Numbered from the stretch's first letter, positions 35,101 through 43,554 are shown. The stretch is DNA of 45,509 nucleotides from Brevibacillus sp. (GCA_029240815.1 JARDZO010000007.1:1-45509), one strand, 5' to 3'. Notes: generated from the letters alone by a model not told the origin. A program made the numbers and translations.

Positions 35101-37819
35101 GCTCCCGTTTCGGATGAACGACGCCAAACAATCTCTCCAGGAATACATGATGCTTCTTCAATACAATGGAAACGATCCGGAGATGTTGACACGAAAGTTG
35201 GAGCTGGAGAAGCTGATTGCCGCATGGAAGAACGACCCGTTTAATCCACATCTGATCGCCCGTATCCGGATTTCCGCCTATCAGAAATCGGTTGTCATGA
35301 AATATTTGGATAACCTGATTGCATGGGGAGACCAGTTGTTCAGGAAAGAAACCATCGAGTCGATCAACGAAGCGACACAGATGTATATCATCGCAGCGGA
35401 ATTGCTTGGAGAACGGCCTCGGACCGGTCCAAAACAGCCAAATTTCCGCCCGAATTCTTATACCGATTTGGCTCCGAAACTGGATGCATTTTCAAACGCG
35501 TTGGTACAGTTGGAAAATTGGATTCCTGCATCGTCGGAGCCAGTATACAGGAACGAATCCGTGGCGCCTTCGCTTCTTTCGATCGGCACGGCATTGTATT
35601 TCAGCATTCCGCCAAATGATAAGCTTCTGGGATATTGGGACACCGTTGCGGATCGGTTGTTCAAAATCCGCAATAGCATGAACATTGACGGTGTCGTTCG
35701 GCAGATGCCATTGTTCCAGCCTCCGATCGACCCGGGAGTACTTGCCCGAGCGGCGTCCGCAGGAGTCGATATCGCTTCGGCAGTCCAGGAAGCTAACGGG
35801 CCGTTGCCGCAGTATCGTTATTCGACTGTGGTTCATAAATCAATGGAATTGTGCGGAGAAGTGAAAACATTCGGATCGGCATTGCTGACTGCGCTGGAAA
35901 AGCGTGATACCGAGAAATTGTCGCTCCTGCGCTCCGGACACGAGGCATCGCTGTTAAATGCCATGCTGCAAGTGAAGCAAAAGCAGGTTGAAGAAAGCAA
36001 GGAAACGCTCCAAGGGCTGTACCAATCCAAAGAACTGATTCAAATCAGGTTAGAATATTACAACAACCGGCCTTTCATCAACATCTACGAGCAGGAGCAA
36101 TTAAACAAACTAAAAGATGCAAACGACAGGTCACATCATATCATGCGTTATGAAATCGCGGCTCAGTTAGCCACGCAAATACCCAACGTAACGATTGGTA
36201 CATCCGGTGTAGCAAGTCCAGTAATCACCGCACAGCTTGGCGGCTCGAACTTATCCACAGGTTTGCAGGCGCGTGCCCGTTATTTGAATCATTATTCTCT
36301 GCAAGATAACTATAAAGCAAGCAGAAGTGCGACCCTCGGAAGTTATGAACGCAGACGGGATGACTGGAATCTTCAAGCAAACTTGGCGAAAACCGAGCTG
36401 CTGCAAATCGACAAACAGATAGCCGCAGCGGAAATCCGCCTTTCCATCGCCGAACAGGAATTGCGCAATCAGGAAGCTCAAATCCGCAACTCACAAGAAA
36501 TCGAGAGATATATGAAGGAAAAATACACGAACGCTGAGCTGTACGATTGGATGGTTTCACAAACGTCGGCGCTCTATTTCCAAAGCTATAACATGGCTTA
36601 TGATATGGCGAAGCGGGCTGAAAGGGCTTTTCAATTTGAGCTTGGCACAGACAAAACCTATATCAAATTCGGCTATTGGGATAGTATGAAAAAAGGATTG
36701 CTCTCAGGCGATAAGTTGCTGGCCGACCTTAAGCGGATGGATCTCACGTATCTCGAGCAGAACAAACGCGAGTATGAACTGACGAAGCATATTTCCATTG
36801 CGCTGACTGATCCTTTGGCGCTTATCCTCCTGAAGGAGACAGGGGAATGCTACGTTGAACTGCCGGAGAGTTTGTTCGACATGGATTATCCGGGACATTA
36901 CATGAGACGGATCAAATCGGTTAGCGTATCCATCCCATGCGTCACGGGTCCCTATTCGGGTGTGAACAGTACGCTAACGCTTCTTCACAGCTCGATACGT
37001 AAAAACAGCTCTTTGTCAGGCGGCAAATATGCCCGCACCTCCGACGAAGACATTCGATTTGCCGATCAGTTCGGTATCAACCAATCGATTGCGACGAGCA
37101 GCGCTCAGAGCGATAGCGGCATGTTCGAGCTGAATTTGAGGGATGAGCGGTATTTGCCTTTTGAAGGGGCAGGTGCGGTAAGCCGTTGGAAAATTGAGTT
37201 GCCAAAAGCCTGCAATACCTTCGATACGGATTCTGTGTCAGATGTTGTACTGCATCTACGCTATACGGCCCGCGAAGGAGGGGGAGCGCTAAAAGCGGCA
37301 TTCTTGGACGAATGGGCAAATGCAAACCCTCCGCAAAACCAGTTACTGCTGCTCTCTGCCAGAACGGAGATGTCAGGAGAGTGGCACCGATTCCTTCATC
37401 CGGTGAATGCACTGGATGGTCAACAGCTTCTTTTGAATCTTTCATCCATGGCTTTCCCTTATAAGCACCGTGATAAGAACATCGAGTTGAAGAAAATCGA
37501 ACTGTTTCTGAAATGGAAAGATTGCTCCGACTATGATTCCGGCGCTCCTCTCAAGGTGTCCATCAGACATCAGGATAGCCTCTCAGAGATAGAAGTTGCC
37601 CTTCCCGCAAATCCTTTCTATGGAGGTGTGCCTCATGCGGTAACGGCATTGTCCCCATCGGATTTAGGCGAATGGCATGTCGCCATTAAGGAGGCTGACA
37701 TTGCCCAGCTGGCGGAAGCATACCGTCAAACCATCACGGATGGCGATACGATTCACTACAGATTGAAGGCCGAAGCGATAGAAGATATGTTGATTTTGTT
37801 CCATTATGAGGTTGGCTGA
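29135..37819 (+). CDS. TcA toxin complex pore-forming subunit
   Basis: The 2894-residue protein would form the pentameric injection channel. Start: ATG 29135, nine bases after AGGAGG (29120-29125). The in-frame ATG 29117 overlaps that site and is unlikely. Residues about 9-110 form a transthyretin-like (carboxypeptidase-regulatory-like) beta domain. The VRP1-type segment at 571-595 reads DWCDCDQCRTVYSPAAYLVD. The segment near residue 1515 (YPENWLEPDLRD) marks the neuraminidase-like/linker region, with RWFHYIFNPMD near 1966. Residues about 2230-2560 are long helices (KTELLQIDKQIAAAEIRLSI, then AEQEL) of the channel. The TcB-binding domain begins near 2580 (FDMDYPGHYMRRIKSVSVSI, then PCVTGPY). 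It lies 90 bases after the BC gene, an order opposite to the common A-B-C. Confidence 0.93.
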   Translation: MEELRNRMNAVDGHIKLPSGVPAAGLQVVAYDKQFRSEREIGATITNREGRYRIAYPIDSRMMVNSGGINLVIQVKDEDGSILASSRVLFNAGEDENVNLTVKAAGYSTVSDYEQVQTILSGILGTIEADQLTEEDMLFLGKQENLDQHRLENYIQAQRLAASTGISAELLYGLASQYIPLSLPKLLALRGPKLTSLLEQAVDNGIIGQILLDEIPTFTAQLQKLLMNGAMGDKRLQAESGLQLLLEAANLTKTDQDMLIELAFQHDEEPESFWNMLREHEGFAKKAGRVQMAMQLGTLTGCNMPLVTAILKKLDEGKNAEPTLCDVAFWDEHIWRGILEDSSENTTSDTEHRSIHNIKDVLASDVKNIMKALDQAYPTAGVIRKLKQDESFPMRTELIRFFERNPDFDLQLSSVDEFVASVETKEDATSLSISKTRSQKDEGDHLSSKESKEVGLAAQLKSMQRIFRLVPEYDSTSALLKGGVHSAYGVAKMGQQGFISQYGDKVGGEHEARRIYDRASQVAATALTMFSQYHEAFHAVQFSATITDHSSGVAALASSLPDWSDMFGSADWCDCDQCRTVYSPAAYLVDLLQFLSKIPAKQGNALHALFERRPDIGTLELSCENTNTTLPYVDLVNEILENAVSPETSVETSRTSGTSELLGASPQYVNGGAYDTLAEQLYPWHLPYALWTEEARLYLEHLNVKRDELMEAFRPFQSGGDLPVSELFISAERLKLSEMECRIITGTLPASPPLYKLWGFSENQIGEELWINALQRVPLFLQQTGLDYAELEHLLAARFINPDGQMRVVFNESQYSLDEAVIVSLSEGALERIHRFVRLQRKLDWPIGQLDQAVCALSDGQLNETFIIELANAARLQKELNVPFLEILQWWMPIETIPSPGENESLYDRLFLNKTILDPVDAVFALREPQRNELVDPTQAWENHQSTILAALQIGSEELKQLAGVCLSNHYLTLSNLSQLYRHAAFAKAIRLTIPDYVSFRTLIPSDPFAPGGDKGKRALQFVRFVKEVLDSGFRIHEWGGLLLHHDVASVASIPTEKQITELLTTIREDLKQNENDLSGVWDNSEAWVASTLSQMFPKDVVDKMIILISQEEPVLNEMQARLIDDWFSSFVDPREARDMFDSVLHRESRFEYIAGVLQSHRYMFLNTQALNRRLVDFVQLDPEIVGLFLFSILRNPAVPSQKMAYAFFNIAFVQSTDQIKPERFRELYHSVLRLAKIGAILNRLGLKKDEIIFMIQSNFSEPLNWNDIPVEPAAAPPVGLDLFMRLYRLVSWRDHYASGKTEWIELLRDVSWNQNQSALPESVIERLSGMTGWNTEAIKYWIGADALHFRFPLDYRDERWLIRLAEGFTLTHRLNVPPQTARAWAVPSLTAVEAGAIKQAVKVRYDYQQWLTIAKTFRDKLRETQRNMLTSHLIHTMGNISSADDLFAHFLIDVEMGVLQQTSRITQAISSVQLFVQRCLMNLEPDVTVSPYLSHDWQTIRNYRVWEANRKIFLYPENWLEPDLRDNKSSFFNDLEKEFMENEATTESAEAALFNYMEKLDQVSRLDICAMYHQYEDHGDGHFTDILHVFGRTQNSPYVYFYRRFENGLSWTAWEKVDVDIEGEHLIPVMYKSRLYLFWPTFTEMAKQPTSVNQAGQLPEKYLQIGLAWSEYRFGKWSPKTVTNASLDMTGYEKEELSFHTELDENNDLIIDCQKKYFGGYTLYTRLFYFKLSNPNGKVDVFPVYSDLMSMKFPAPASAFMFNNTISRFGINFPRLIIPIDTNGDGSVEMAPYETADVMKLQSDPNTKIIYPQNNDCFDGSRPFFYQDSKRVLFVTSSPFHSINSLLVNNRFMSNGYVLPLSSPYGGSYLLMHAAFHPYVTAFVENLNTGGIDRLLSIETQSMAEENFVAIYEPNVDRVNMPYPAENVDFTSYGPYSLYNWEIFFHTPLMLADRLSKNQHFEESQRWFHYIFNPMDASSASPERFWRLLPFRMNDAKQSLQEYMMLLQYNGNDPEMLTRKLELEKLIAAWKNDPFNPHLIARIRISAYQKSVVMKYLDNLIAWGDQLFRKETIESINEATQMYIIAAELLGERPRTGPKQPNFRPNSYTDLAPKLDAFSNALVQLENWIPASSEPVYRNESVAPSLLSIGTALYFSIPPNDKLLGYWDTVADRLFKIRNSMNIDGVVRQMPLFQPPIDPGVLARAASAGVDIASAVQEANGPLPQYRYSTVVHKSMELCGEVKTFGSALLTALEKRDTEKLSLLRSGHEASLLNAMLQVKQKQVEESKETLQGLYQSKELIQIRLEYYNNRPFINIYEQEQLNKLKDANDRSHHIMRYEIAAQLATQIPNVTIGTSGVASPVITAQLGGSNLSTGLQARARYLNHYSLQDNYKASRSATLGSYERRRDDWNLQANLAKTELLQIDKQIAAAEIRLSIAEQELRNQEAQIRNSQEIERYMKEKYTNAELYDWMVSQTSALYFQSYNMAYDMAKRAERAFQFELGTDKTYIKFGYWDSMKKGLLSGDKLLADLKRMDLTYLEQNKREYELTKHISIALTDPLALILLKETGECYVELPESLFDMDYPGHYMRRIKSVSVSIPCVTGPYSGVNSTLTLLHSSIRKNSSLSGGKYARTSDEDIRFADQFGINQSIATSSAQSDSGMFELNLRDERYLPFEGAGAVSRWKIELPKACNTFDTDSVSDVVLHLRYTAREGGGALKAAFLDEWANANPPQNQLLLLSARTEMSGEWHRFLHPVNALDGQQLLLNLSSMAFPYKHRDKNIELKKIELFLKWKDCSDYDSGAPLKVSIRHQDSLSEIEVALPANPFYGGVPHAVTALSPSDLGEWHVAIKEADIAQLAEAYRQTITDGDTIHYRLKAEAIEDMLILFHYEVG

Positions 37820-37861
37820 ACAAGACTGATGTGGCAACAGGCATAGACCGTACTAAACGAC

Positions 37862-37902
37862 AAAAAAGCAGGAAAGATGTGCGATATCTTTCCTGCTTTT
37901 TT
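37862..37902. terminator. Terminator of the Tc toxin operon
   Basis: A 17-base perfect stem, AAAAAAGCAGGAAAGAT (37862-37878) with ATCTTTCCTGCTTTTTT (37886-37902), surrounds a 7-base loop. It lies 42 bases after the tcA stop. The T-run is on both strands. Confidence 0.92.
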
Positions 37903-38180
37903 CGTGCTCCCAGAACGGGTGCCCCATCCAGACCTGCCTCTTTGTGAGAGGGGGCAGCGGTCATGTCAAAAGCCGCAATTTTCCACTATTCGCTCCGTTG
38001 AAGGCTGACACGACTGTGAATCCAGGATATGATGATTTATTTGTTGAAATAAGGTCCACTTACGGATGTTGACCGATATTCACTCACCTAGGTAAGATGA
38101 GATAAAAGATTTCGAAAATTTAAAACAATACCGCCACACGATCAAAAAAATCATTAGAGTTGAAGAAAGTGGTGGGAAAT
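37903..38180. other. Gap between the toxin terminator and the next operon
   Basis: With the terminator, the gene-free stretch is about 360 bases. I see no open frame with a ribosome site. It should contain the promoter of the regulator gene at 38181, but no convincing -35/-10 pair stands out. Confidence 0.4.
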
Positions 38181-39554
38181 ATGGAAATTAAGGTTGCGTT
38201 CATTGGTCCTTGCGATTTGGTAGAGGAGGTCATAGATGTTGCGATATCATTTCCGACCATAACCCTGCTTCCGATTGTCTACAAAGATGTCGAGGAAACA
38301 ATGCGTCTGGTTGGTCAGTGCAAGAGCGAAGTGGACGTTTTGTTATTCGCCGGCCCGATTCCTTATCAACTTGCGCGTGAAGAGGTAGGGGAAGGGAAAC
38401 CAATGATCTACCTTCCGCATAATGGAACGAGTTTGTACCGTGTCTTTTTTCAGCTTTTGCGGGAAGATCGGTACAAAAACGATCGCCTGCGGTTCAGCAT
38501 CGACATTTTGCGCAAGGAAGAGATTGAAGAAAGACTGGAAGAGCTGGATATCAGGATTGAAAAGATGTACGTGAAGGAGTTCCAGCTTGGTCAAAAAACG
38601 GATGATATGATGCAGTTTCACTACCAACTATGGATGAATCAGCAAGTAGATGCTGTGCTTACCTGCATGAATTCCGTCTATAAGCAGCTAGTGCAATTGG
38701 GTGTCCCCTGCTACCGTATTATCCCAACTAAAACAGCCATTCAAGAGTGTCTACAGCGGGCTGAGCTGGAAGGCAAAAGCGTACATCTCAGTGATACGCA
38801 GTTAGCGATTGTGATTATTAGCGTAGACAGCTTCGCGCAAAAATCAGGCACTTCCGAATATGAGTTGCAGCGCAAGAAATTGGCCGTCCAGCAGATCTTA
38901 ATTGACTACTGTGAGGAAACCCAAGCTCTGATGAATTGGTCGGATCGTGATGAAATCACATTCGTCACCACACGCGGCGTCATTGAACGTACGACCCATA
39001 ATTTTAGCCACTACCCGCTGCTCGATCAGATCGTCAACCAACTGAACCTAACAGCCAGCATCGGGATTGGTTTGGGCAGAACCGCCAACGAAGCGGAAGT
39101 CAAAGCGAGAGAAGCCTTGCAAAAGGCAAGAATAGGCAGTGGTAGAAGCTGCTACATCGCCATGCAAGATGGCAACGTGCTAGGTTTGCTGGGCAAAGAA
39201 CGTGTGATCGGGTATTCCGTCCGCAGCGATGATCCACAGCGGTTACAGTTCGCCCGCAAAACCGGCTTGAGCGTGGGTACGGTTAACAGGTTGATCTCAT
39301 ACTGCCAAAGCCACGGCAGTTCAAAAGTGACCGCCGCCGAACTGGCGACTGGCTTTGGCATAACGATCCGCAGTGCCAGACGGATTCTCAGCAAGCTGGA
39401 GCAATCCGATCTAGCGAATGTCGTCGGCGAAGAACAGCCGGTCTCAAGAGGAAGACCCCGCCAGTTGTATCAGTTACACTCATTCCTCTTTACACAAAAG
39501 AATAATGAAAAAGATTTCACTGAAGGAGTCCAAGAAGGAGGCCAACATGTTTGA
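38181..39554 (+). CDS. HTH transcriptional regulator with cyclase-like middle domain
   Basis: The 457-residue cytoplasmic protein has three parts. Residues 1-180 are an alpha/beta sensor-like region (MEIKVAFIGPCDLVEEVIDV, LLFAGPIPYQLAREEVGEGK). Residues about 200-340 contain IVIISVDSFAQKSG and LTASIGIGLGRTANEAEVKA, a pattern like a degenerate GGDEF/nucleotide-cyclase fold. The last about 80 residues hold two helix-turn-helix stretches (RKTGLSVGTVNRLISYCQ and ELATGFGITIRSARRILSKL) and a winged tail (SRGRPRQLYQLHSF). No exact family is recognised. It overlaps the deacylase gene by eight bases, so it probably senses the substrate or product of that enzyme. ATG 38181 follows GGTGGG by six bases. 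The upstream TTG 38160 has no better site. Confidence 0.75.
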   Translation: MEIKVAFIGPCDLVEEVIDVAISFPTITLLPIVYKDVEETMRLVGQCKSEVDVLLFAGPIPYQLAREEVGEGKPMIYLPHNGTSLYRVFFQLLREDRYKNDRLRFSIDILRKEEIEERLEELDIRIEKMYVKEFQLGQKTDDMMQFHYQLWMNQQVDAVLTCMNSVYKQLVQLGVPCYRIIPTKTAIQECLQRAELEGKSVHLSDTQLAIVIISVDSFAQKSGTSEYELQRKKLAVQQILIDYCEETQALMNWSDRDEITFVTTRGVIERTTHNFSHYPLLDQIVNQLNLTASIGIGLGRTANEAEVKAREALQKARIGSGRSCYIAMQDGNVLGLLGKERVIGYSVRSDDPQRLQFARKTGLSVGTVNRLISYCQSHGSSKVTAAELATGFGITIRSARRILSKLEQSDLANVVGEEQPVSRGRPRQLYQLHSFLFTQKNNEKDFTEGVQEGGQHV

Positions 39555-41133
39555 CATTCTGATTCGCAATGGGATGGTTTGTGACGGGACAGGGAACCCG
39601 TGGACGCGATTAGACATCGGTATTAGCGGAGGGAAAATATCCAAAATTTCCAATTTGGATGATGAAAATGGAAAAGTGGAAATCGATGCGAGCGGCCTCG
39701 TTGTGGCTCCAGGCTTTATCGACCCACATGTTCACTCTGATTTGTGGTGTACAAAACCGGACGTTCACAAGATTAAGGTGCTGCAGGGAGTGACGACAGA
39801 GCTGTTCGGCCAAGATGGAATCTCCGTGGCACCTGTGTCTGAAATAACCAAACCGCTTTGGCAGCAGCAGCTCAGGGGCTTGAACGGCGATTTTCCCGAT
39901 TGGCCGTGGAATACAGTCGACGAGTACCTCACTTTTTTGGAAAGCTCGAAGCTTGCAGGGAATGCTGCCTATCTGGTTCCGCACGGAGGAGTCAGAACGC
40001 TGGCGATGGGTTTTGAAGCGCGTGAAGCCACACCGGCAGAAATTGAGAAAATGGCCGAGCTGGTCGAAGAAGGAATGCGTCATGGTGCATTCGGTGTTTC
40101 ATCCGGCATCCAGTATCCGCCCTGCGTGTTTACCAATAAGACAGAATTGGTGGAGATTTGCAAAGCCGCTGCCAAGTACGACGGCTGTTTTGTCGTCCAC
40201 ATTCGCAACGAGAGCAATCTCTCGCTGGAAGCGTTGGACGAAGTGATTGATGCCGCACGCCTATCGGGGGTTCGGTTGCATGTATCGCATTTCAAAGTGT
40301 GCGGCAGCATCAACCGCGACAAGCTCGCACCGGCATTGGCCAAGCTTGAGGCAGGTCGGGCCGAGGGAATCGAAATCACCTTTGATCAGTATCCGTATAC
40401 CGCAGCATCTACCGTGTTTCAGGCGATCCTACCACCCTGGATGCATGACGGTGGAACAGCGGAAATGCTTGACCGGTTAACGGACCTGGCCATTCGCGAA
40501 CGGGTCAAGCACGAAATGCTGACCAACGGCAAGTACGATAATACCGTTCGCAATAATGGCTGGGGAAATATTGTCATCGCTTCTGTCGCCTCTGAGAAGA
40601 ACCGTGAACTTGAAGGAAAGAGCGTCAAGGAAATTGGAGAGCTGAAAGGTGTCGACCCCTCCGACGCGGCGCTTGACCTCCTGATTGAGGAGAAATCGGC
40701 GGTAACGATGATTATTCACTGGGGAGTGGAAGAGGATATTCTCCAGGTGATGAAGCACCCGCTGCACATGGTTGGTTCGGACGGAGTCTTCGGAGGCAAA
40801 CCGCATCCCCGCCTGTACGGAACGTTTCCCCGTGTACTAGGTCATTATTCACGAGACAAACAGTCGTTCCCGATCTGGGAAGCCGTCCGTAAGATGACTG
40901 GGGCGCCGGCACAATTGCTGCGGCTAAAGGATCGAGGTTTTTTGCGCGAAGGGAACTGGGCAGATATCGTCGTCTTTGATCCAAACACAGTAATAGATCA
41001 GGCAACGTATGAAGATCCACTGCAAGAACCGCTCGGAATCGAGTATGTGCTGGTCAATGGGCAGATTGCCGTCGAACACGGCGTGTACACCGGCGTAACC
41101 GCAGGAAGCGTCATTCGCAGCGGAAGGGAGTAG
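39547..41133 (+). CDS. N-acyl-D-amino-acid deacylase (D-aminoacylase family)
   Basis: The 528-residue amidohydrolase-superfamily enzyme hydrolyses N-acyl-D-amino acids or related compounds. The metal-site motif is VVAPGFIDPHVHSDL (about residues 53-67). Further ligands or active-site positions lie in QDGISVAPVS, FVVHIRNES, VSHFKVCG, FDQYPYTAAST and VGSDGVFGGKPHPRLYGTFP, the last being highly typical of D-aminoacylases. The end ADIVVFDPNTV is the usual composite beta-barrel domain. ATG 39547 follows GAAGGAGG by five or six bases and overlaps the regulator gene, so translation is coupled. The adjacent polar amino-acid importer suggests that peptide- or peptidoglycan-derived D-amino-acid derivatives are taken up and deacylated. 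Confidence 0.9.
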   Translation: MFDILIRNGMVCDGTGNPWTRLDIGISGGKISKISNLDDENGKVEIDASGLVVAPGFIDPHVHSDLWCTKPDVHKIKVLQGVTTELFGQDGISVAPVSEITKPLWQQQLRGLNGDFPDWPWNTVDEYLTFLESSKLAGNAAYLVPHGGVRTLAMGFEAREATPAEIEKMAELVEEGMRHGAFGVSSGIQYPPCVFTNKTELVEICKAAAKYDGCFVVHIRNESNLSLEALDEVIDAARLSGVRLHVSHFKVCGSINRDKLAPALAKLEAGRAEGIEITFDQYPYTAASTVFQAILPPWMHDGGTAEMLDRLTDLAIRERVKHEMLTNGKYDNTVRNNGWGNIVIASVASEKNRELEGKSVKEIGELKGVDPSDAALDLLIEEKSAVTMIIHWGVEEDILQVMKHPLHMVGSDGVFGGKPHPRLYGTFPRVLGHYSRDKQSFPIWEAVRKMTGAPAQLLRLKDRGFLREGNWADIVVFDPNTVIDQATYEDPLQEPLGIEYVLVNGQIAVEHGVYTGVTAGSVIRSGRE

Positions 41134-41232
41134 AAGGCGCCAATGCTGCCCGTATACCATCTCTTTTACATGTACGCACAGCAATAGAAATGTGAAAAGT
41201 AAGAGAGCAAAAATGATGAGGGGGAAATGAGA

Positions 41233-42093
41233 ATGCGTAAAGGTCTGGGTGTGTTTTTTAGTTTTATGCTTTCATTTTCGTTGTTGCTTGCGGGCTGTGG
41301 CGGCAATCAGGGGGCAAGCACCACTGGTCAAACACAAGGAAGCAAACCGGCTGAGGCCAATGGAGTTGACGCTTCCAAGCTGAAAACCATACAGGAAGGA
41401 AAATTTCTGTTTGCCTTAAGCGGTATGGCCAAGCCGTACAACTATACGGATGGGGATAACAACTTGATCGGCTTTGATGTCGATGTGGCGATGGAAATCA
41501 GCAAGCGGCTGGGATTGGAAGGCGTCGCCGTCCAGACACCGTGGGGCTCGATTTTACAAGGACTGAAAGCAGACAAGTACGATGCCATTATCGGCGGCAT
41601 GTCGATTACGGAAGAACGGAAAAAACAAGTTGATTTTTCTGAGCCGTATCTGCTGCAGCAAGCCGTCATGTTTGTTAACGAGAAGAACTCCTCTGGGATC
41701 AAAAGCAAGGATGATTTGAAAGGAAAAACGGTTGGAGTCGTCACTGCTTCTACTTACAAGGATTTTGCACAGGAATTGGTTGGACCGGAAGGCAAGGTAA
41801 AAGAATATGAGACCGACCTGTTTGCACTGCAGGAACTGAAAAATGAAGGGCGTATCGACGTCGTCATCACTGATCTTGGTGTAGGAATGGATGCAATTCA
41901 AAAGGGCAAACTGCCGGCGATTGCAATCGGCGAACCACTGTTCGTCGACAAGTGCGGCATTCCTGTCCAAAAAGGAAATCAAGCGCTGCTGGATGCGATA
42001 AATAAGGCTCTGAATGAGATGAAAAGTGATGGGACATATCTGGAAATCAGCAAGAAGTGGTTCAACAAAGACATGCTGTCAACATCGAACTAA
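41233..42093 (+). CDS. Polar amino-acid ABC transporter binding lipoprotein
   Basis: The 286-residue product starts with a lipoprotein signal peptide whose lipobox is LLAGC (Cys about residue 22). The rest is a family 3 solute-binding domain: GKFLFALSGMAKPYNYTDGD, LIGFDVDVAMEISKRLGLEG, DAIIGGMSITEERKKQVDFS and LKGKTVGVVTASTYKDFAQ. These motifs contain the usual ligand-contact Asp and Arg positions of amino-acid binders. The substrate is probably a polar or D-amino acid, given the upstream deacylase. ATG 41233 is nine bases after GGGGG and better spaced than ATG 41227. It precedes a terminator-like hairpin and the permease gene. Confidence 0.88.
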   Translation: MRKGLGVFFSFMLSFSLLLAGCGGNQGASTTGQTQGSKPAEANGVDASKLKTIQEGKFLFALSGMAKPYNYTDGDNNLIGFDVDVAMEISKRLGLEGVAVQTPWGSILQGLKADKYDAIIGGMSITEERKKQVDFSEPYLLQQAVMFVNEKNSSGIKSKDDLKGKTVGVVTASTYKDFAQELVGPEGKVKEYETDLFALQELKNEGRIDVVITDLGVGMDAIQKGKLPAIAIGEPLFVDKCGIPVQKGNQALLDAINKALNEMKSDGTYLEISKKWFNKDMLSTSN

Positions 42094-42101
42094 TCATTGA
42101 C

Positions 42102-42140
42102 AAAAAACATGCGCCGCATCCGTGTTGCGCATGTTTTTTT
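42102..42140 (+). terminator. Intercistronic terminator between binding protein and permease genes
   Basis: AAAAAACATGCGC (42102-42114) pairs with GCGCATGTTTTTT (42127-42139), and a T-run of seven follows the stem. The permease ribosome site AAGGAG begins at 42141, directly after it. It probably lets only part of transcription continue, giving more binding protein than permease and ATPase. Confidence 0.8.
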
Positions 42141-42154
42141 AAGGAGCGTGCAGA

Positions 42155-42823
42155 ATGGAAGATTTCCTTAACCTACTAAGTGAAACGTGGTTTGGTTTCT
42201 TAAAGGCAGCAGGACTCACTGTTCAGCTTACTGCAGTTTCCCTCGTGATTGCTATCATTATCGGGTTGGTTTTTGCTTTCTTGCGGATATCTGACTCGAA
42301 AGTACTGAGTGGAATCGCAAAAACCTACATTACCGTCATCCGCGGTACACCGCTTATTCTGCAGATTATGGTGCTCTATTTCGGGATCGCCAAAATCATT
42401 TTGTTGTCCGACTTTTGGGCAGGCGCATTGGCACTTGCTATTCATAGCGGAGCGTATATCGCCGAGATTTTCCGAGGAACGATTCAATCGATTGACCGAG
42501 GTCAAATGGAAGCCGCCCGCTCGCTGGGAATGCCGTACCCGTTGGCGATGCGGCGGATTATTTTGCCACAGGCGTTTAAGCGGGCGATCCCACCACTCGG
42601 CAACCAGTTTATTATAGGGCTGAAAGATTCTTCACTGGTCGGTTTGCTTGGTTTTCAGGAGCTGTACCTGGCTTCACAATCGACTGCCGCTCGTACGTTC
42701 CTGCAGTTTGAGTCGTACGCGATCGCCGGATTATACTATCTCGTTCTCGTGCTGTTCTTTACCTTTGTGTTAAATAAACTGGAGAAACGTATGGATGTCG
42801 AAAAGGCAGGGGGAAGAACATGA
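42155..42823 (+). CDS. Polar amino-acid ABC transporter permease
   Basis: The 222-residue membrane protein belongs to the HisM/GlnP permease family and has about five membrane helices. The N-terminal part [20 protein letters not shown] and the segment [17 protein letters not shown] are typical. The EAA loop is [20 protein letters not shown] and ends in PQA, where the ATPase docks. ATG 42155 follows AAGGAG by eight bases. Its stop overlaps the ATPase start in ATGA, showing coupled expression. The permease would act as a homodimer because only one permease gene is present. Confidence 0.9.
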   Translation: MEDFLNLLSETWFGFLKAAGLTVQLTAVSLVIAIIIGLVFAFLRISDSKVLSGIAKTYITVIRGTPLILQIMVLYFGIAKIILLSDFWAGALALAIHSGAYIAEIFRGTIQSIDRGQMEAARSLGMPYPLAMRRIILPQAFKRAIPPLGNQFIIGLKDSSLVGLLGFQELYLASQSTAARTFLQFESYAIAGLYYLVLVLFFTFVLNKLEKRMDVEKAGGRT

Positions 42824-43554
42824 AACAGACGATGGTTGAAGGAAAGCAGCTAAACAAATCGTTCGGCAATCTGCACGTACTGAAAGATTGCAATCTCACC
42901 GTAGAGAAAAGCGAGGTCGTCGTCCTGATTGGAGCGAGCGGTTCAGGGAAAAGCACGCTGTTACGCTGCTTGAATTTTCTAGAGATGATTAACAGCGGCG
43001 CTATCTATATCGATGGCAAGCAGGTTGACCCGAAGAGGGACAATTTAAACCACATTCGTGAAAACGTCGGGATGGTGTTTCAGCATTTCAACCTGTTTCC
43101 GCATATGACCGTGATGGAAAACATCATCGAAGCACCTGTCCACGTGAAGAAAATCAAATATGAACAGGCGCTATCCTATGCGAACGAGCTGCTCCATAAG
43201 GTTGGGCTGAGCGATAAGGCAAATGTCTTTCCCTACCAGCTCTCCGGCGGACAAAAACAACGGGTAGCGATTGCACGGGCATTGGCGATGCGGCCAAGCC
43301 TTATGTTGTTTGACGAGCCTACTTCGGCGCTGGATCCCGAGCTTGTCGGCGAAGTACTGGGTGTGATGAAAGAACTGGCAAAAGAGGGCATGACGATGAT
43401 CGTCGTGACTCATGAGATGGGTTTCGCCCGGGAAGTAGCGGATCGCGTCATCGTCATGCATGACGGCCAGATCATTGAGGAAGGAGCGCCGAAGCAATTG
43501 TTTGAAAGCCCGCAGCATGAGCGGACGCGGCGTTTCTTGAGCCAGATTTTATAA
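42820..43554 (+). CDS. Polar amino-acid ABC transporter ATPase
   Basis: The 244-residue ATPase energises the importer. Motifs seen are Walker [10 protein letters not shown] (about residues 37-45), the Q-loop [14 protein letters not shown], the ABC signature [16 protein letters not shown], Walker [15 protein letters not shown] and the H-loop VVTHEMGF. The sequence is typical of GlnQ/HisP-type subunits. The ATG 42820 overlaps the permease stop codon by four bases. It is the last gene of the unit and is followed by a terminator. Confidence 0.93.
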   Translation: MKQTMVEGKQLNKSFGNLHVLKDCNLTVEKSEVVVLIGASGSGKSTLLRCLNFLEMINSGAIYIDGKQVDPKRDNLNHIRENVGMVFQHFNLFPHMTVMENIIEAPVHVKKIKYEQALSYANELLHKVGLSDKANVFPYQLSGGQKQRVAIARALAMRPSLMLFDEPTSALDPELVGEVLGVMKELAKEGMTMIVVTHEMGFAREVADRVIVMHDGQIIEEGAPKQLFESPQHERTRRFLSQIL

